Shown: positions 17,663 to 25,910, counted from the first letter of the stretch. The stretch is DNA of 64,000 nucleotides from Prodigiosinella aquatilis (GCA_030388725.1 CP128857.1:1302001-1366000), one strand, 5' to 3'. Numbers and translations: made by a program. The notes: generated from the letters alone by a model not told the origin.

Positions 17663-18784
17663 ATGAGCCGTACAGTAAAAAAAAACTACCCCCCCTTTCA
17701 TGCCGATCATGTCGGCAGTTTCCTACAACCTTCTCGTTTGAAACAAGCGCGTGCTGAATGGGAACAAGGTAGGTTGTCTCGCGACAAACTGACTGAAATT
17801 GAAGATGAAGAAGTTCTGCGGGTAGTGGAAAACCAGAAAGCGTGTGGCCTGCGGGCGATTACTGATGGTGAACTCAGGCGTTCCTGGTGGCATTTTGATT
17901 TTTTTGACCATTTACAAGGTCTTGAAAGCTATAACGATACGGGTGGTGAATCTTTTAATACTGTTCAGCCACGTACTCATCATATCCGTGTGGTGGATAA
18001 AATTGATTTTGATGTTTCACATCCTTTTCTGGAACATTACCGTTTTTTGCATAAAGCCGTTGGTATTGATGGTCGGAGTCTGGCAAAGCAAACGTTGCCG
18101 AGTCCCACCATGTTGATGCATTCCTGCATCCGGGAGAATACATTTTACACGTCACTGGAAGCCTACAGCGACGATTTGGCCAATGCCTATCGTAAGGCGA
18201 TTCTGGCTTTTTATGATGCGGGCTGTCGTTATCTACAGCTGGATGACGTTTTCTTGGCCTATCTCTTTGATCTACGGGAGAGGGAAAAAGAGCAGGAAGC
18301 GGGTATCGATCTCCAGTATCTGCTGGATATCTGTGTCCGGACTCTTAATCTGGTGCTGGAAGTGCGGCCTGAGGATATGTACATCAGTATGCATATTTGC
18401 CGCGGAAGTGCGATGCCTTCCTGGATTTACCAGGACGGCTATGACGCCATTGGTTATGTGATAGCCAGTGTGAATGTTAATGGCCTGTTTCTGGAGTATG
18501 ACGATGATTATTCCGGTAGCCTGGAGTTATTGCGACATATTACCCATCAAAAGGTGGTGCTGGGTGTTGTCACTCCCCACAAAGGCGAACTGGAAGATTC
18601 GGCAGCGATAAAAATGGCGGTTAACACTGATTCGCTTTATGTGCCTTTACAACAACTGGCGCTTGGTCCGCTATGTGGTTTTTCCTCGACTCACGGAGAG
18701 GCGCTGTTAACGGAGGAACAGCAGTGGGCGAAGTTACGTCATATTGTCAATATCGCGCAAGAGGTGTGGACGATGCCTGATTAA
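17663..18784 (+). CDS. MetE C-terminal-like cobalamin-independent methionine synthase family protein
   Basis: TIM-barrel protein of 373 residues matching the catalytic C-terminal half of MetE, in the YxjG/YxjH (MesD-like) group. Zinc ligands are present: His and Cys in SMHICRGSAMPSW, Glu in GLFLEYDDDY and Cys in GPLCGFSSTHG. Substrate-site motifs are HADHVGSFLQPSRL and ITDGELRRSWWHFDFF. Such proteins transfer a methyl group to homocysteine, often with a donor other than the polyglutamate folate used by full MetE. A paralogue lies at 39120-40226. No MetJ box was found upstream, unlike the paralogue. The 273-base region before it is AT-rich and gene-free. ATG 17663 follows AAAGGATGAAG. Confidence 0.88.
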   Translation: MSRTVKKNYPPFHADHVGSFLQPSRLKQARAEWEQGRLSRDKLTEIEDEEVLRVVENQKACGLRAITDGELRRSWWHFDFFDHLQGLESYNDTGGESFNTVQPRTHHIRVVDKIDFDVSHPFLEHYRFLHKAVGIDGRSLAKQTLPSPTMLMHSCIRENTFYTSLEAYSDDLANAYRKAILAFYDAGCRYLQLDDVFLAYLFDLREREKEQEAGIDLQYLLDICVRTLNLVLEVRPEDMYISMHICRGSAMPSWIYQDGYDAIGYVIASVNVNGLFLEYDDDYSGSLELLRHITHQKVVLGVVTPHKGELEDSAAIKMAVNTDSLYVPLQQLALGPLCGFSSTHGEALLTEEQQWAKLRHIVNIAQEVWTMPD

Positions 18785-19038
18785 TCGTGAGTCATCTGGT
18801 TTTACGTCCTGGCGATAATAGGAAGACTGAGTTTTCTAAACTTTGACCATTCAGTGACTTAGCTCTCCAGTTAGCAATCATCAGCTATACAGATTAGTAG
18901 TGCTGGAGCAAGATAAGCGTCGATGCTGATACATTCAATCAGCAGTATGGATATACCGAAAATAAAAAACAGACAAATCACCTTCCCAGAATTCTGGTTG
19001 ACTGGTTTGTCGCTCTGACATATGAGTTGGAATATGTT

Positions 19039-20088
19039 ATGGAAAAATTGTTTAAAACTCTCTCTGTAATTCTTGTCCTCTGTTTTTCTTTCATGGTCAA
19101 CGCGGCAGAAAAACTGCCGAACATTGTTATCCTGGCAACAGGCGGTACTATCGCCGGGTCTGCGGCCACTAATACGCAGACTACGGGTTATAAAGCTGGT
19201 GCATTAGGGGTTGATGTCCTGATTAATGCGGTGCCAGAACTAAAAACGATGGCAAATATAAAAGGAGAGCAAATCTCCAACATCGGTAGTGAAAATATGA
19301 CCAGTGACGTGTTGCTTAAACTGAGTCACCGGGTTAATGAACTATTGGCGCGTGACGATGTGGATGGTGTCGTGATCACCCACGGTACAGACACGCTGGA
19401 AGCGTCGTCGTATTTTCTCAATCTGACCGTGAAAAGCGATAAACCCGTTGTGTTTGCAGCGTCCATGCGTCCGGCAACGGCCATGAGTGCCGATGGCCCG
19501 ATGAACTTGTTTGAAGCAGTGGAAGTCGCGGCAGACAAGAATTCACGTGGTCGTGGTGTGATGGTGGTACTCAATGATCGTATCGGTTCTGCACGTTTTA
19601 TCAGCAAGACCAATGCTTCTACACTGGATACCTTTAAAGCGCCGGAAGAGGGTTATCTGGGCGTGATTATTGGTGGTCATATCTACTATCAGAATCGACT
19701 GGACAAAATCCATACCACTCGTTCTGTATTCGATGTGACGCATCTGAAATCGCTGCCGAAAGTGGATATTATCTATGGCTATCAGGACGACCCGGAATAC
19801 ATGTATGACAGCGCTATTGCGCATGGCGTGAAGGGGATTGTCTACGCTGGCATGGGCGCGGGATCCGTTTCCAAACGTAGTGACGCTGGTATTCGTAAAT
19901 CTGAAAGTAAAGGTATTATCGTGGTTCGTTCCACCCGGACTGGCAATGGTATTGTGCCACCGGATGCTAACCAGCCCGGCCTGGTTTCTGATTCACTTAA
20001 CCCAGCCAAGTCTCGTATTCTGCTGATGCTGGCATTGACTAAAACCACGAATCCGGCAGTGATTCAGGAATATTTCCACACCTATTGA
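19039..20088 (+). CDS. ansB: Type II L-asparaginase (periplasmic, Erwinase-like)
   Basis: Hydrolyses asparagine (and some glutamine) to aspartate and ammonia in the periplasm, as a homotetramer. ATG 19039 gives a typical signal peptide, MEKLFKTLSVILVLCFSF, with probable cleavage before AEKLPN; a TTG at 19027 is an upstream alternative. The mature chain has the first catalytic threonine in ATGGTIAGSAA, the flexible-loop tyrosine in TTGYKAG, Ser-Glu in GSENMT, the second Thr-Asp in THGTDT and the Lys in VVLNDRIGSA-type context. It follows the Dickeya chrysanthemi enzyme (Erwinase) almost end to end, up to VIQEYFHTY, but with many substitutions. It is monocistronic, with its own terminator. Confidence 0.95.
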   Translation: MEKLFKTLSVILVLCFSFMVNAAEKLPNIVILATGGTIAGSAATNTQTTGYKAGALGVDVLINAVPELKTMANIKGEQISNIGSENMTSDVLLKLSHRVNELLARDDVDGVVITHGTDTLEASSYFLNLTVKSDKPVVFAASMRPATAMSADGPMNLFEAVEVAADKNSRGRGVMVVLNDRIGSARFISKTNASTLDTFKAPEEGYLGVIIGGHIYYQNRLDKIHTTRSVFDVTHLKSLPKVDIIYGYQDDPEYMYDSAIAHGVKGIVYAGMGAGSVSKRSDAGIRKSESKGIIVVRSTRTGNGIVPPDANQPGLVSDSLNPAKSRILLMLALTKTTNPAVIQEYFHTY

Positions 20089-20110
20089 TTGCCGCTGATT
20101 TGTATTGTCC

Positions 20111-20137
20111 AACCCTGCTTTTAGGCGGGGTTTTTGC
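20111..20137 (+). terminator. Rho-independent terminator of ansB
   Basis: The stem ACCCTGC/GCGGGGT (one T-G wobble) around a TTTTAG loop is followed by TTTTTGC. It lies about 25 bases after the asparaginase stop codon. Confidence 0.7.
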
Positions 20138-20247
20138 TTTGTGCCGTGATTAGCAACCGAATTGGGTTGATCTACGCTGAGGCTGGCTGGTCGAATTTGT
20201 CTATGCTCACAGCCCACAATATCCGACCCTGGCGACGCTATTATTGG

Positions 20248-20766
20248 TTATGTCCTATGCAGGACGATGACCGCGTAAACGCAGAGTTTATTGCTTTCGT
20301 TCTGAAAGGTACAATTTGATGGCGGTCCGAGTTCGAGGCAGTCTCCGATTGACATCTCATGCTTTGTATCGCCCTCCAGAAAGACCAACGTACCTTCCAA
20401 AATCCAGATGATTTGACGCACAAAGGCATAAGCGGACGCGGGCATGGGAACCTGGGCTCCAGCTGGCAGCTCGATGCGAACCAGATCGAGCGGTATGTCT
20501 GAGTCCGGCGAGATGTGTCGGCGCTGATACCCCGTCTGTGGGTCGGTCCAGACCGGTTGATCGGCCTTGCGGAGCAGGCGGCCTTGTTGGGACTCGGCGC
20601 GTGCGATGAGTGTTGACATACTGAGCTGAAAAGCGCCAGAAAGTTTACCGAGCAGCGTTGCGGTCGGACTACTTTCACCGCGCTCGATCTTGTGAATCAT
20701 GGCCCGAGATACGGTCGAGCGCTCAGCAAGCTCGGTTAATGACCAGCCGCGACTTTCCCGTTCCAT
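20248..20766 (-). CDS. XRE-family regulator with C-terminal cupin
   Basis: DNA-binding regulator. The helix-turn-helix is GWSLTELAERSTVSRAMIHK then IERGESSPTATLLGKLS. The C-terminal half is a cupin barrel (LPAGAQVPMP, WILEGTLVFLEG, LGPPSNCTF). The first ATG (20766) would remove the first half of helix 1. The frame is open ten codons further up to an ATC (20796) that sits six bases after GGAG, which is probably the real start and adds IDKRIGTRIK. This is divergent from a GNAT acetyltransferase gene, a common pairing, and the cupin probably senses that pathway's ligand. Confidence is high for the family and moderate for the start. Confidence 0.88.
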   Translation of the reverse strand: MERESRGWSLTELAERSTVSRAMIHKIERGESSPTATLLGKLSGAFQLSMSTLIARAESQQGRLLRKADQPVWTDPQTGYQRRHISPDSDIPLDLVRIELPAGAQVPMPASAYAFVRQIIWILEGTLVFLEGDTKHEMSIGDCLELGPPSNCTFQNESNKLCVYAVIVLHRT

Positions 20767-20793
20767 CTTGATGCGAGTACCGATGCGCTTGTC

Positions 20794-20806
20794 GATGGTA
20801 TTCTCC
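20794..20806 (-). promoter_or_regulatory. Ribosome-binding site with candidate ATC start
   Basis: The minus strand reads AAGGAG (20808-20803), then ATACC, then ATC (20796-20794) in frame with the XRE-cupin gene. No ATG, GTG or TTG exists in frame between the upstream stop (20829-20827) and ATG 20766, which is 36 bases beyond GGAG and lacks its own site. Confidence 0.55.
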
Positions 20807-21026
20807 TTGTTGTTTTCTGAGTAATACTATAGTGGACGAATGTCGTGTTTTCAACCGATGGGTAGCGCGTTTTATTGGTATATTTCAGTTAATTTTGCAG
20901 AATATTATTTTCATATGTCTAATTTATTAGACTGGTGAGGTGGGGTGGCATACCATTCTGCCGTTAGTCTGTTCATTTTGGTGGATTGGCGGCACGTTTA
21001 ACCATATTGATGATCCGGAGAGAACT

Positions 21027-21554
21027 ATGCAAATACGTGATGCAAATGATGATGATGCCGATAGTATTGCGGCGATCTACAACGATGCTGTACTCAACAC
21101 CACTGCGATCTGGAACGAGAAGGCGGTCGACGCGGATAATCGGAAAGTCTGGATCGCAGACAGGCGCCGTCAGGGCTATCCGGTGCTGGTGGCTGTCGAT
21201 GATGCGGATTCCGTACTCGGTTATGCCTCCTTCGGTGACTGGCGTGTTTTCGACGGCTACCGCCATACGGTGGAGCATTCCGTTTATGTACATAAGGATC
21301 GACGCGGCTACGGGACAGGTAAGGTACTGATGAACGCGCTGATTGCGCGCGCTCGTGACCTTGACAAACATGTAATGGTGGCTGGCATTGAGGCGACCAA
21401 CACTGTCTCGATCGAACTGCATCGTAAACTCGGGTTTGTGGACGTTGGTCTGCTGCCGCAAGTAGGCACAAAATTTGGGCGATGGCTCGATCTCGCCTTT
21501 TTCCAGTTAGTGCTTGATGATCGGTTAGAACCCGACAAGACGAAACCAGTTTGA
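21027..21554 (+). CDS. GNAT N-acetyltransferase, YncA/MddA-like
   Basis: Acetyl-CoA-dependent amino-acid N-acetyltransferase of 175 residues. ATG 21027 follows CCGGAGAG; the frame is open 29 codons upstream without a better start. Family motifs are MQIRDANDDDADSIAAIYND, ASFGDWRVFDGYRHTVEHSV, KDRRGYGTGKVLMNAL (acetyl-CoA loop) and TKFGRWLDLAFFQL. Members detoxify methionine sulfone, sulfoximine or phosphinothricin. It is read divergently from the XRE-cupin regulator, its likely controller. Related to the gene at 12982-13515, but probably acquired separately. Confidence 0.9.
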   Translation: MQIRDANDDDADSIAAIYNDAVLNTTAIWNEKAVDADNRKVWIADRRRQGYPVLVAVDDADSVLGYASFGDWRVFDGYRHTVEHSVYVHKDRRGYGTGKVLMNALIARARDLDKHVMVAGIEATNTVSIELHRKLGFVDVGLLPQVGTKFGRWLDLAFFQLVLDDRLEPDKTKPV

Positions 21555-21687
21555 ACCCCATCGGGGGACGTCCCTGATCTGGCGGCTTATCATGACATCA
21601 ACGAATTGATCTGATGCGGGGTGCAGTGACCTGCTCCATTATCCCGGTATTGTCAAAGATAAGCCTCTCCTGGCTTAAGGATGAGGG

Positions 21688-21774
21688 CTAGAATTTCCCC
21701 AACGCTTTACCTAAGCGCAGCACATTTTCCAGGGCCTGCTCCGGTGTGGCGAGATTGGTAAAGCCCAGTATGAG
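21688..21774 (-). pseudogene. Severed 3' end of the MocR regulator gene
   Basis: Joined across the IS element, the minus strand reads on from the MocR frame as GLILGFTNLATPEQALENVL and then RLGKALGKF before a TAG at 21690-21688. This restores the normal aminotransferase-like C-terminus of the regulator encoded at 22970-24313. The 4-bp overlap TGAG (21771-21774) is the target duplication. Confidence 0.85.
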
Positions 21775-21791
21775 TGTAGTCCCTCCGGTTT

Positions 21792-22631
21792 TTAGTACCA
21801 CCGCCAATGAGGATCTCCGGCCAGTTTTTGCCTCGCATAGATAACGGGTGGCATATCACCCAGTGAGCTATGCGGACGTTCTTCGTTATATTCTGCGCGC
21901 CAGTCTTCTGTTAGCACACGGACTTCTGACAGTGTTCTGAACAGATACATATCGAGTATTTCTGTTCGTAGCGTTTTGTTAAATCGCTCAATAAATCCGT
22001 TCTGCATTGGCCTGCCTGGCTGAATAAAATCGAGTATCACGCCGTGCAACTCTGCCCATTCAGCTAAAGCAGCGGCTGTAAGTTCTGGCCCGTTATCGCT
22101 GCGTATAAATGCCGGATAGCCTCTTTCAGCACTTAACCGCTCCAGGATGCGTACAACGCGATGAGCTGGTATATTCAAATCAACCTCGATTGCCAGCGCT
22201 TCCCGATTAAAATCATCGACGACGTTAAATAACCTGAATCGCCGCCCGTCGATCAAGGCATCACTCATAAAATCAACTGACCAACAGTGGTTCATTTTAT
22301 GCGGAATAACCAACGGCTGTGGATGCCTGTTAGGTAAGCGTTTTTTTCCTTTACACCGAAGGTTCAGTTTTAATAATCGGTAGATCCGGTAAACCCGTTT
22401 TGCATTCCACGATAATCCTGCTTGACGTAACTTATTGAACATAAGGCCAAAACCATAGGCCGGATGCTGATGTGCAAGTTTTTGTAATGCCTCGACCACG
22501 GGCAGATCCCGCGCCGTGTTCGGGCAATAATGCAACAGGCTTCGACTAATACCGATAATCCGGCACCCGCGTCGTTCGCTGGCCTGATGTTCCGTCATGA
22601 CGTAACGCACCAGCTCACGCTTCTCAGGCAC
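21792..22631 (-). CDS. IS3-family transposase OrfB (DDE integrase domain)
   Basis: Catalytic part of the IS3 transposase, 279 residues. The HTH_21 region near the start reads HQHPAYGFGLMFNKLRQAG. The rve integrase core has the three acidic residues in WSVDFMSDAL (Asp), FIRSDNGPEL (Asp) and NGFIERFNKTLRTEIL (Glu, followed by K/R seven residues on). It ends RPHSSLGDMPPVIYA, as is typical. The listed GTG start is formal: it is probably made as an OrfAB fusion by -1 frameshifting from OrfA at 22640-22646. Confidence 0.93.
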   Translation of the reverse strand: MPEKRELVRYVMTEHQASERRGCRIIGISRSLLHYCPNTARDLPVVEALQKLAHQHPAYGFGLMFNKLRQAGLSWNAKRVYRIYRLLKLNLRCKGKKRLPNRHPQPLVIPHKMNHCWSVDFMSDALIDGRRFRLFNVVDDFNREALAIEVDLNIPAHRVVRILERLSAERGYPAFIRSDNGPELTAAALAEWAELHGVILDFIQPGRPMQNGFIERFNKTLRTEILDMYLFRTLSEVRVLTEDWRAEYNEERPHSSLGDMPPVIYARQKLAGDPHWRWY

Positions 22632-22633
22632 CG

Positions 22634-22900
22634 TTAAAGTTTTTTTGATACAACATCCTTAAGAATTTCATGATCTAAACTAAGGGATGCGTACATTTGC
22701 TTTAACCGGCGATTTTCCTCTTCCAGCTCTTTCATTCGTTTGATATCAGAGGATTCCATGCCACCATATTTGGCTTTCCAATTGTAATAGCTGGCTTCCG
22801 ACACACCGTTTTCTCGGCACACATCCTTCACATGCCGACCACCTTCAACCTCTTTCAGAACACGTAGGATCTGAGTTTCAGTGAAACGCGCTTTCTTCAT
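22634..22900 (-). CDS. IS3-family transposase OrfA
   Basis: An 88-residue DNA-binding protein of the IS: a helix-turn-helix (FTETQILRVLKEVEGG, VCRENGVSEASYYNWKAKYG) followed by a leucine-zipper helix (KRMKELEEENRRLKQMYASL). It recognises the inverted repeats and regulates or joins OrfB. It ends within the slippery region. An ATG start follows a GGAGG-like sequence inside the right end of the IS. Confidence 0.93.
   Translation of the reverse strand: MKKARFTETQILRVLKEVEGGRHVKDVCRENGVSEASYYNWKAKYGGMESSDIKRMKELEEENRRLKQMYASLSLDHEILKDVVSKKL
22640..22646 (-). other. Probable -1 ribosomal frameshift site of the IS
   Basis: A run of seven A on the coding strand, near the OrfA stop. Slipping back one base turns SKKL-stop into SKKTLTVPEKREL, which continues into OrfB. 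This is the standard IS3 way to make the OrfAB transposase. Confidence 0.7.
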
Positions 22901-22969
22901 GATGAGCCTCCGTTGGTTGTATTTTAACCAGAGAACTCCATTGTGCGGTAAGACTAAATTCAGGGGGGA

Positions 22970-24313
22970 CTACATGAGCCCTGACGGTGAGCCTTTGCAC
23001 ATAGACCAATTACTCAACGCTTGCACTGCCAGTCCCTGCTCATTCGCCAATGAGGCCAGGATGTCGTCGCTATGTTTTGTTTTAAGATATACCAGCACAT
23101 GAAGGCCGTTTGCCCACGGAGAGATCTGTAATTTCTCACCGAATACCTGAACCAAGGCATCGATCAGATAGCGACGCCGTATTGCGTAGAGCGCGCGCAT
23201 TTTCCTGAGATGGCGGGCAAAGTGCCCCTGAACCATGAAATCAGCAACCGTTGCTTGTGTAAGAATGGAACTATTGCACTGAAGTCGGTTTGCTGTCTCC
23301 CGGAATTTTTTTATCTCTTTTTTTGGTACAACCAGATAGGCAAGGCGTAGCCCGGGAAAGAGCACTTTACTGAACGTTCCGGTGTACAAGACACGACCAT
23401 ATTGATCCAGGCTCTTTAAGGCGGGAAGTGGCCGACCACAGTAACGAAACTCACTGTCATAGTCGTCCTCAATAATCCAGGCTTGCCGGGCACTGGCCCA
23501 CTCCATCAAGGCCAGTCGTCGAGGTAACGACAAGGCAACACCCAGCGGGCTTTGATGTGTCGGCGTGACAACAGCAAAATGAGCGTCAGCCGCGTTTTGC
23601 AGGCCAGCACTAACGATCAGTCCTTCACCATCCACGGGCACGGGAACAAGGCGCATTCCAGTGTGTTCGAGATATTGTCTGGCAAATAAATAACCGGGTT
23701 CTTCGAACCATCCGGTATCGCCCACTTGCAATAGCGTGTGAAAAATCAGGTCCAGTGAATTGCAATAACCAGTCGTGATGAAAACCTGTTCATGGGTACA
23801 ATCGATACCTCTGGAAATACCTAGATAAACGGCAATTGCCTGGCGCAGCGGCTCATATCCGATTGGATCAGGATAAGCCATGACGGTTGCATTCATGGCG
23901 CGTAATTGGCGTCCGGCAAGTCGCGCCCATGTCTTGCGAGGAAAGGCATCCAATGCGGGTAATCCTGGCTGAAATGCCTTGAGCCCAGATAGTTCGGCTT
24001 GAGACTGTCGTCCGCTATTCTTCGATGTGGGCTGCGTAGTCACGTTGCGCAACCGGGTCAATTGTGGCGATACAATGGTGCCGGCGGGGCCTCGGGATAT
24101 GAAATAGCCTTCGCTGCTTAGCATCTGGTAGGCAGTTTCGACGGTGCCGCGTGCCAGATTCAGTTCGCTGGCAAGGCTGCGTACTGACGGCACCCGTTCC
24201 CCTGGATTCAACTTGCCTTCGGTGATTGCATCACGAAAGCGGCGATACAGCTGTAAATAGATCGGTACTGCCTGCTCTCGATGCGGTGTGAGATAACTAA
24301 AATCCATCTTCAT
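22970..24313 (-). CDS. MocR/PdxR-type regulator, C-terminus cut by IS
   Basis: GntR-type winged helix (residues about 15-85: YLQLYRRFRDAITEGKL, RVPSVRSLASELNLARGT) fused to a class I aminotransferase-like domain that binds PLP. The aminotransferase part has ITTGYCNSLDLIF, WIIEDDYDSEFRYCG and the PLP lysine in TGTFSKVLFPGLRLAYLV. These proteins sense PLP or amino adducts. The IS replaces the last 27 codons by a single Met before a stop (GSPSGLM), so the encoded chain is 447 residues and misses the final helix. Activity is uncertain. It is divergent from a GNAT and an AhpD-like gene (24400-25319), its probable targets. Confidence 0.88.
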   Translation of the reverse strand: MKMDFSYLTPHREQAVPIYLQLYRRFRDAITEGKLNPGERVPSVRSLASELNLARGTVETAYQMLSSEGYFISRGPAGTIVSPQLTRLRNVTTQPTSKNSGRQSQAELSGLKAFQPGLPALDAFPRKTWARLAGRQLRAMNATVMAYPDPIGYEPLRQAIAVYLGISRGIDCTHEQVFITTGYCNSLDLIFHTLLQVGDTGWFEEPGYLFARQYLEHTGMRLVPVPVDGEGLIVSAGLQNAADAHFAVVTPTHQSPLGVALSLPRRLALMEWASARQAWIIEDDYDSEFRYCGRPLPALKSLDQYGRVLYTGTFSKVLFPGLRLAYLVVPKKEIKKFRETANRLQCNSSILTQATVADFMVQGHFARHLRKMRALYAIRRRYLIDALVQVFGEKLQISPWANGLHVLVYLKTKHSDDILASLANEQGLAVQALSNWSMCKGSPSGLM

Positions 24314-24399
24314 GGCCTATTGAGAATATCGATTCTTGTATCTATTGAATAGGCCATTATTTTTCTAACATGGCAACACTTCTGACAAGGAGTTTCGCT

Positions 24400-24831
24400 A
24401 TGGAAACTATTCGTTTAAGCCATATTGACACCGAACGTGATTGCCTGGCCTGTTTTGTTGTCGCACAAGAACTGAGACCCCGTCTCATCAGCAAAGACGT
24501 TTTTGTTGAACAAGTTTCGAGACAGATTCGGCAGGGCTATCGAATGCTTGCAGCATGGCAGGAAGATCAGGTCGTGGCCTTTGCCGGCTATCGCTTGCTG
24601 GAAAATTTACTGTATGGCCGCTTTATCTATGTTGATGACCTGGCGGCTACGGCGAAGGTACGATGTTACGGTATCGGCCGACAGATCATTGAAGAACTTC
24701 GTCAGACAGCACAACGCCTGGCGTGTACGCATCTGGTGTTGGATACCGGCCTGGCTAATGTGTTGGCGCAGCGTTTTTATTTTCGTCAGGGACTGCTGGC
24801 AAAAGGTTTGCACTTTAGCTTGCCCGTCTGA
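24400..24831 (+). CDS. GNAT-family acetyltransferase
   Basis: Small acetyltransferase of 143 residues from ATG 24400, which is preceded by AAGGAG (24388-24393). The longer frame from 24370 overlaps the promoter. GNAT features are AFAGYRLLENLLYGRFIYVD, the acetyl-CoA loop RCYGIGRQIIEEL (here with Cys-Tyr in place of the usual charged pair) and HLVLDTGLANVLAQRFYFRQ. It is followed after 50 bases by the AhpD-like gene, and both are divergent from the MocR regulator, a layout seen in other proteobacteria. Substrate unknown. Confidence 0.85.
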   Translation: METIRLSHIDTERDCLACFVVAQELRPRLISKDVFVEQVSRQIRQGYRMLAAWQEDQVVAFAGYRLLENLLYGRFIYVDDLAATAKVRCYGIGRQIIEELRQTAQRLACTHLVLDTGLANVLAQRFYFRQGLLAKGLHFSLPV

Positions 24832-24881
24832 CGACATCTGGGCAAGAGACCAACACTTTCATTACTCTATGGAGAATACCC

Positions 24882-25319
24882 ATGAATACCAATACCCTTC
24901 GCCTACCTTATAAAATGCTTTCGCCTGATGCCTATCAAGGCTTCCTTACGACAAAGAAAGCGCTAGAGAAAAGTTCTCTTGGCAATCAGTTGATCGAGTT
25001 GGTTAATTTGCGGATTTCGCAGATCAATGGCTGCGCTTATTGTCTGGAAATGCATGCAGCGTTGCTGCGTGCCGGTGGCGTATCAGAAGCGAAATTGGAT
25101 AGCTTGGCCGGCTGGCGGGTAAGCCATCATTTTAGTGATCGCGAACAGGCCGCTCTTGCCTGGGCAGAATCATTGGCGGACGTCGCTGATACCCATGCGC
25201 CTGACGAGGCATTTGAGCCGCTGAAAAGACACTTCAGTGACCAGGAAATATCAGATCTTTGCTTTGTTATCTCGCTGATGAGCGCGTTTAACCGATTGGC
25301 TATTGGATTACGTCAGTAA
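24882..25319 (+). CDS. AhpD-like carboxymuconolactone-decarboxylase-family protein
   Basis: A 145-residue all-helical protein. The CxxC-x3-H motif is present as NGCAYCLEMHAALLRA near residue 50, the redox or peroxidase centre of AhpD-like members. HFSDREQAALAWAESLA and FSDQEISDLCFVISL complete the fold. Such proteins act as alkylhydroperoxidases or disulfide reductants. It is the second gene of the GNAT-AhpD pair controlled, by layout, by the MocR gene. It has an ATG start after TATGGAGAAT. Confidence 0.88.
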   Translation: MNTNTLRLPYKMLSPDAYQGFLTTKKALEKSSLGNQLIELVNLRISQINGCAYCLEMHAALLRAGGVSEAKLDSLAGWRVSHHFSDREQAALAWAESLADVADTHAPDEAFEPLKRHFSDQEISDLCFVISLMSAFNRLAIGLRQ

Positions 25320-25418
25320 CAACCCGGACAATCCAGTGACGTGATGATCCGGTTTTCTCTGCGCGTCAATTAAGCCTCTATATTGACCGCGCAGTATTGC
25401 AAGCAAGTAGCGCTGATA

Positions 25419-25883
25419 CTATGTTGCCGTCATATCCAGATGGAAAAACTGGCTGAAGTTCGTGTCGGTATAATTCCCGAATGCCTCACCCTTGATGAAA
25501 CCAAATCGCGAATAGAGTGCCACTGCTGGATCGAACGAATTTCCAGAGCCGGTCTCAAGACTTACTGTCTGGTATCTGCGGCTACGGGCGACGGCGAGCA
25601 GATGCGTGAGTATTTTCGCAGCCACACCTTTGTGCAAGTGTGCAGGATCGGTTCGCATCGATTTGATTTCGCCGTGGGTCGGCGACAGTTCGCGTAATGC
25701 ACCGCAACCAAGCAGTTGGTCGTTTTCCCACGCGGTGAAGAAGGCTATATCCGGCCGTTTCAGGCCGGACAGATCAAGCGCAAAGACGCTGCCGGGTGGG
25801 GAGTTAGCGTGCATACCCTGCAAATGAAGGTGAAGAAGTTCTACGACTTGGGGGTTATTAAAGTCGCCAGCGTTGATGATCAT
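25419..25883 (-). CDS. GNAT-family acetyltransferase (YsnE-like)
   Basis: A 154-residue acetyltransferase with VELLHLHLQGMHANSPPGSV, then ENDQLLGCGALRELSPTHGE, then IKSMRTDPAHLHKGVAAKIL, whose HKGVA is the acetyl-CoA loop, and ends YSRFGFIKGEAFGNYTDTN. This is the pattern of PhnO/YsnE-type N-acetyltransferases. It starts 27 bases after the PhzF-like gene on the same strand, so they probably form one transcript. Substrate unknown. It is the fourth acetyltransferase in a 13-kb stretch. Confidence 0.85.
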   Translation of the reverse strand: MIINAGDFNNPQVVELLHLHLQGMHANSPPGSVFALDLSGLKRPDIAFFTAWENDQLLGCGALRELSPTHGEIKSMRTDPAHLHKGVAAKILTHLLAVARSRRYQTVSLETGSGNSFDPAVALYSRFGFIKGEAFGNYTDTNFSQFFHLDMTAT

Positions 25884-25910
25884 GACGGCATCTTTATCTT
25901 TATTTGCATA

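Larger units (their letters stand above)
21775..22974 (-). mobile_element. Complete IS3-family (IS407-like) insertion sequence
   Basis: A 1200-bp element with terminal inverted repeats: TGTAGTCCCTCCGG at the left and the reverse complement TGTAGTCCCCCCTG at the right. It is flanked by direct 4-bp duplications TGAG (21771-21774 and 22975-22978). Two overlapping frames encode OrfA and OrfB, with an A7 slippery run between them. Everything needed for transposition looks intact. The 4-bp duplication suits the IS407 group. The name of the element was not determined. Confidence 0.93.
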
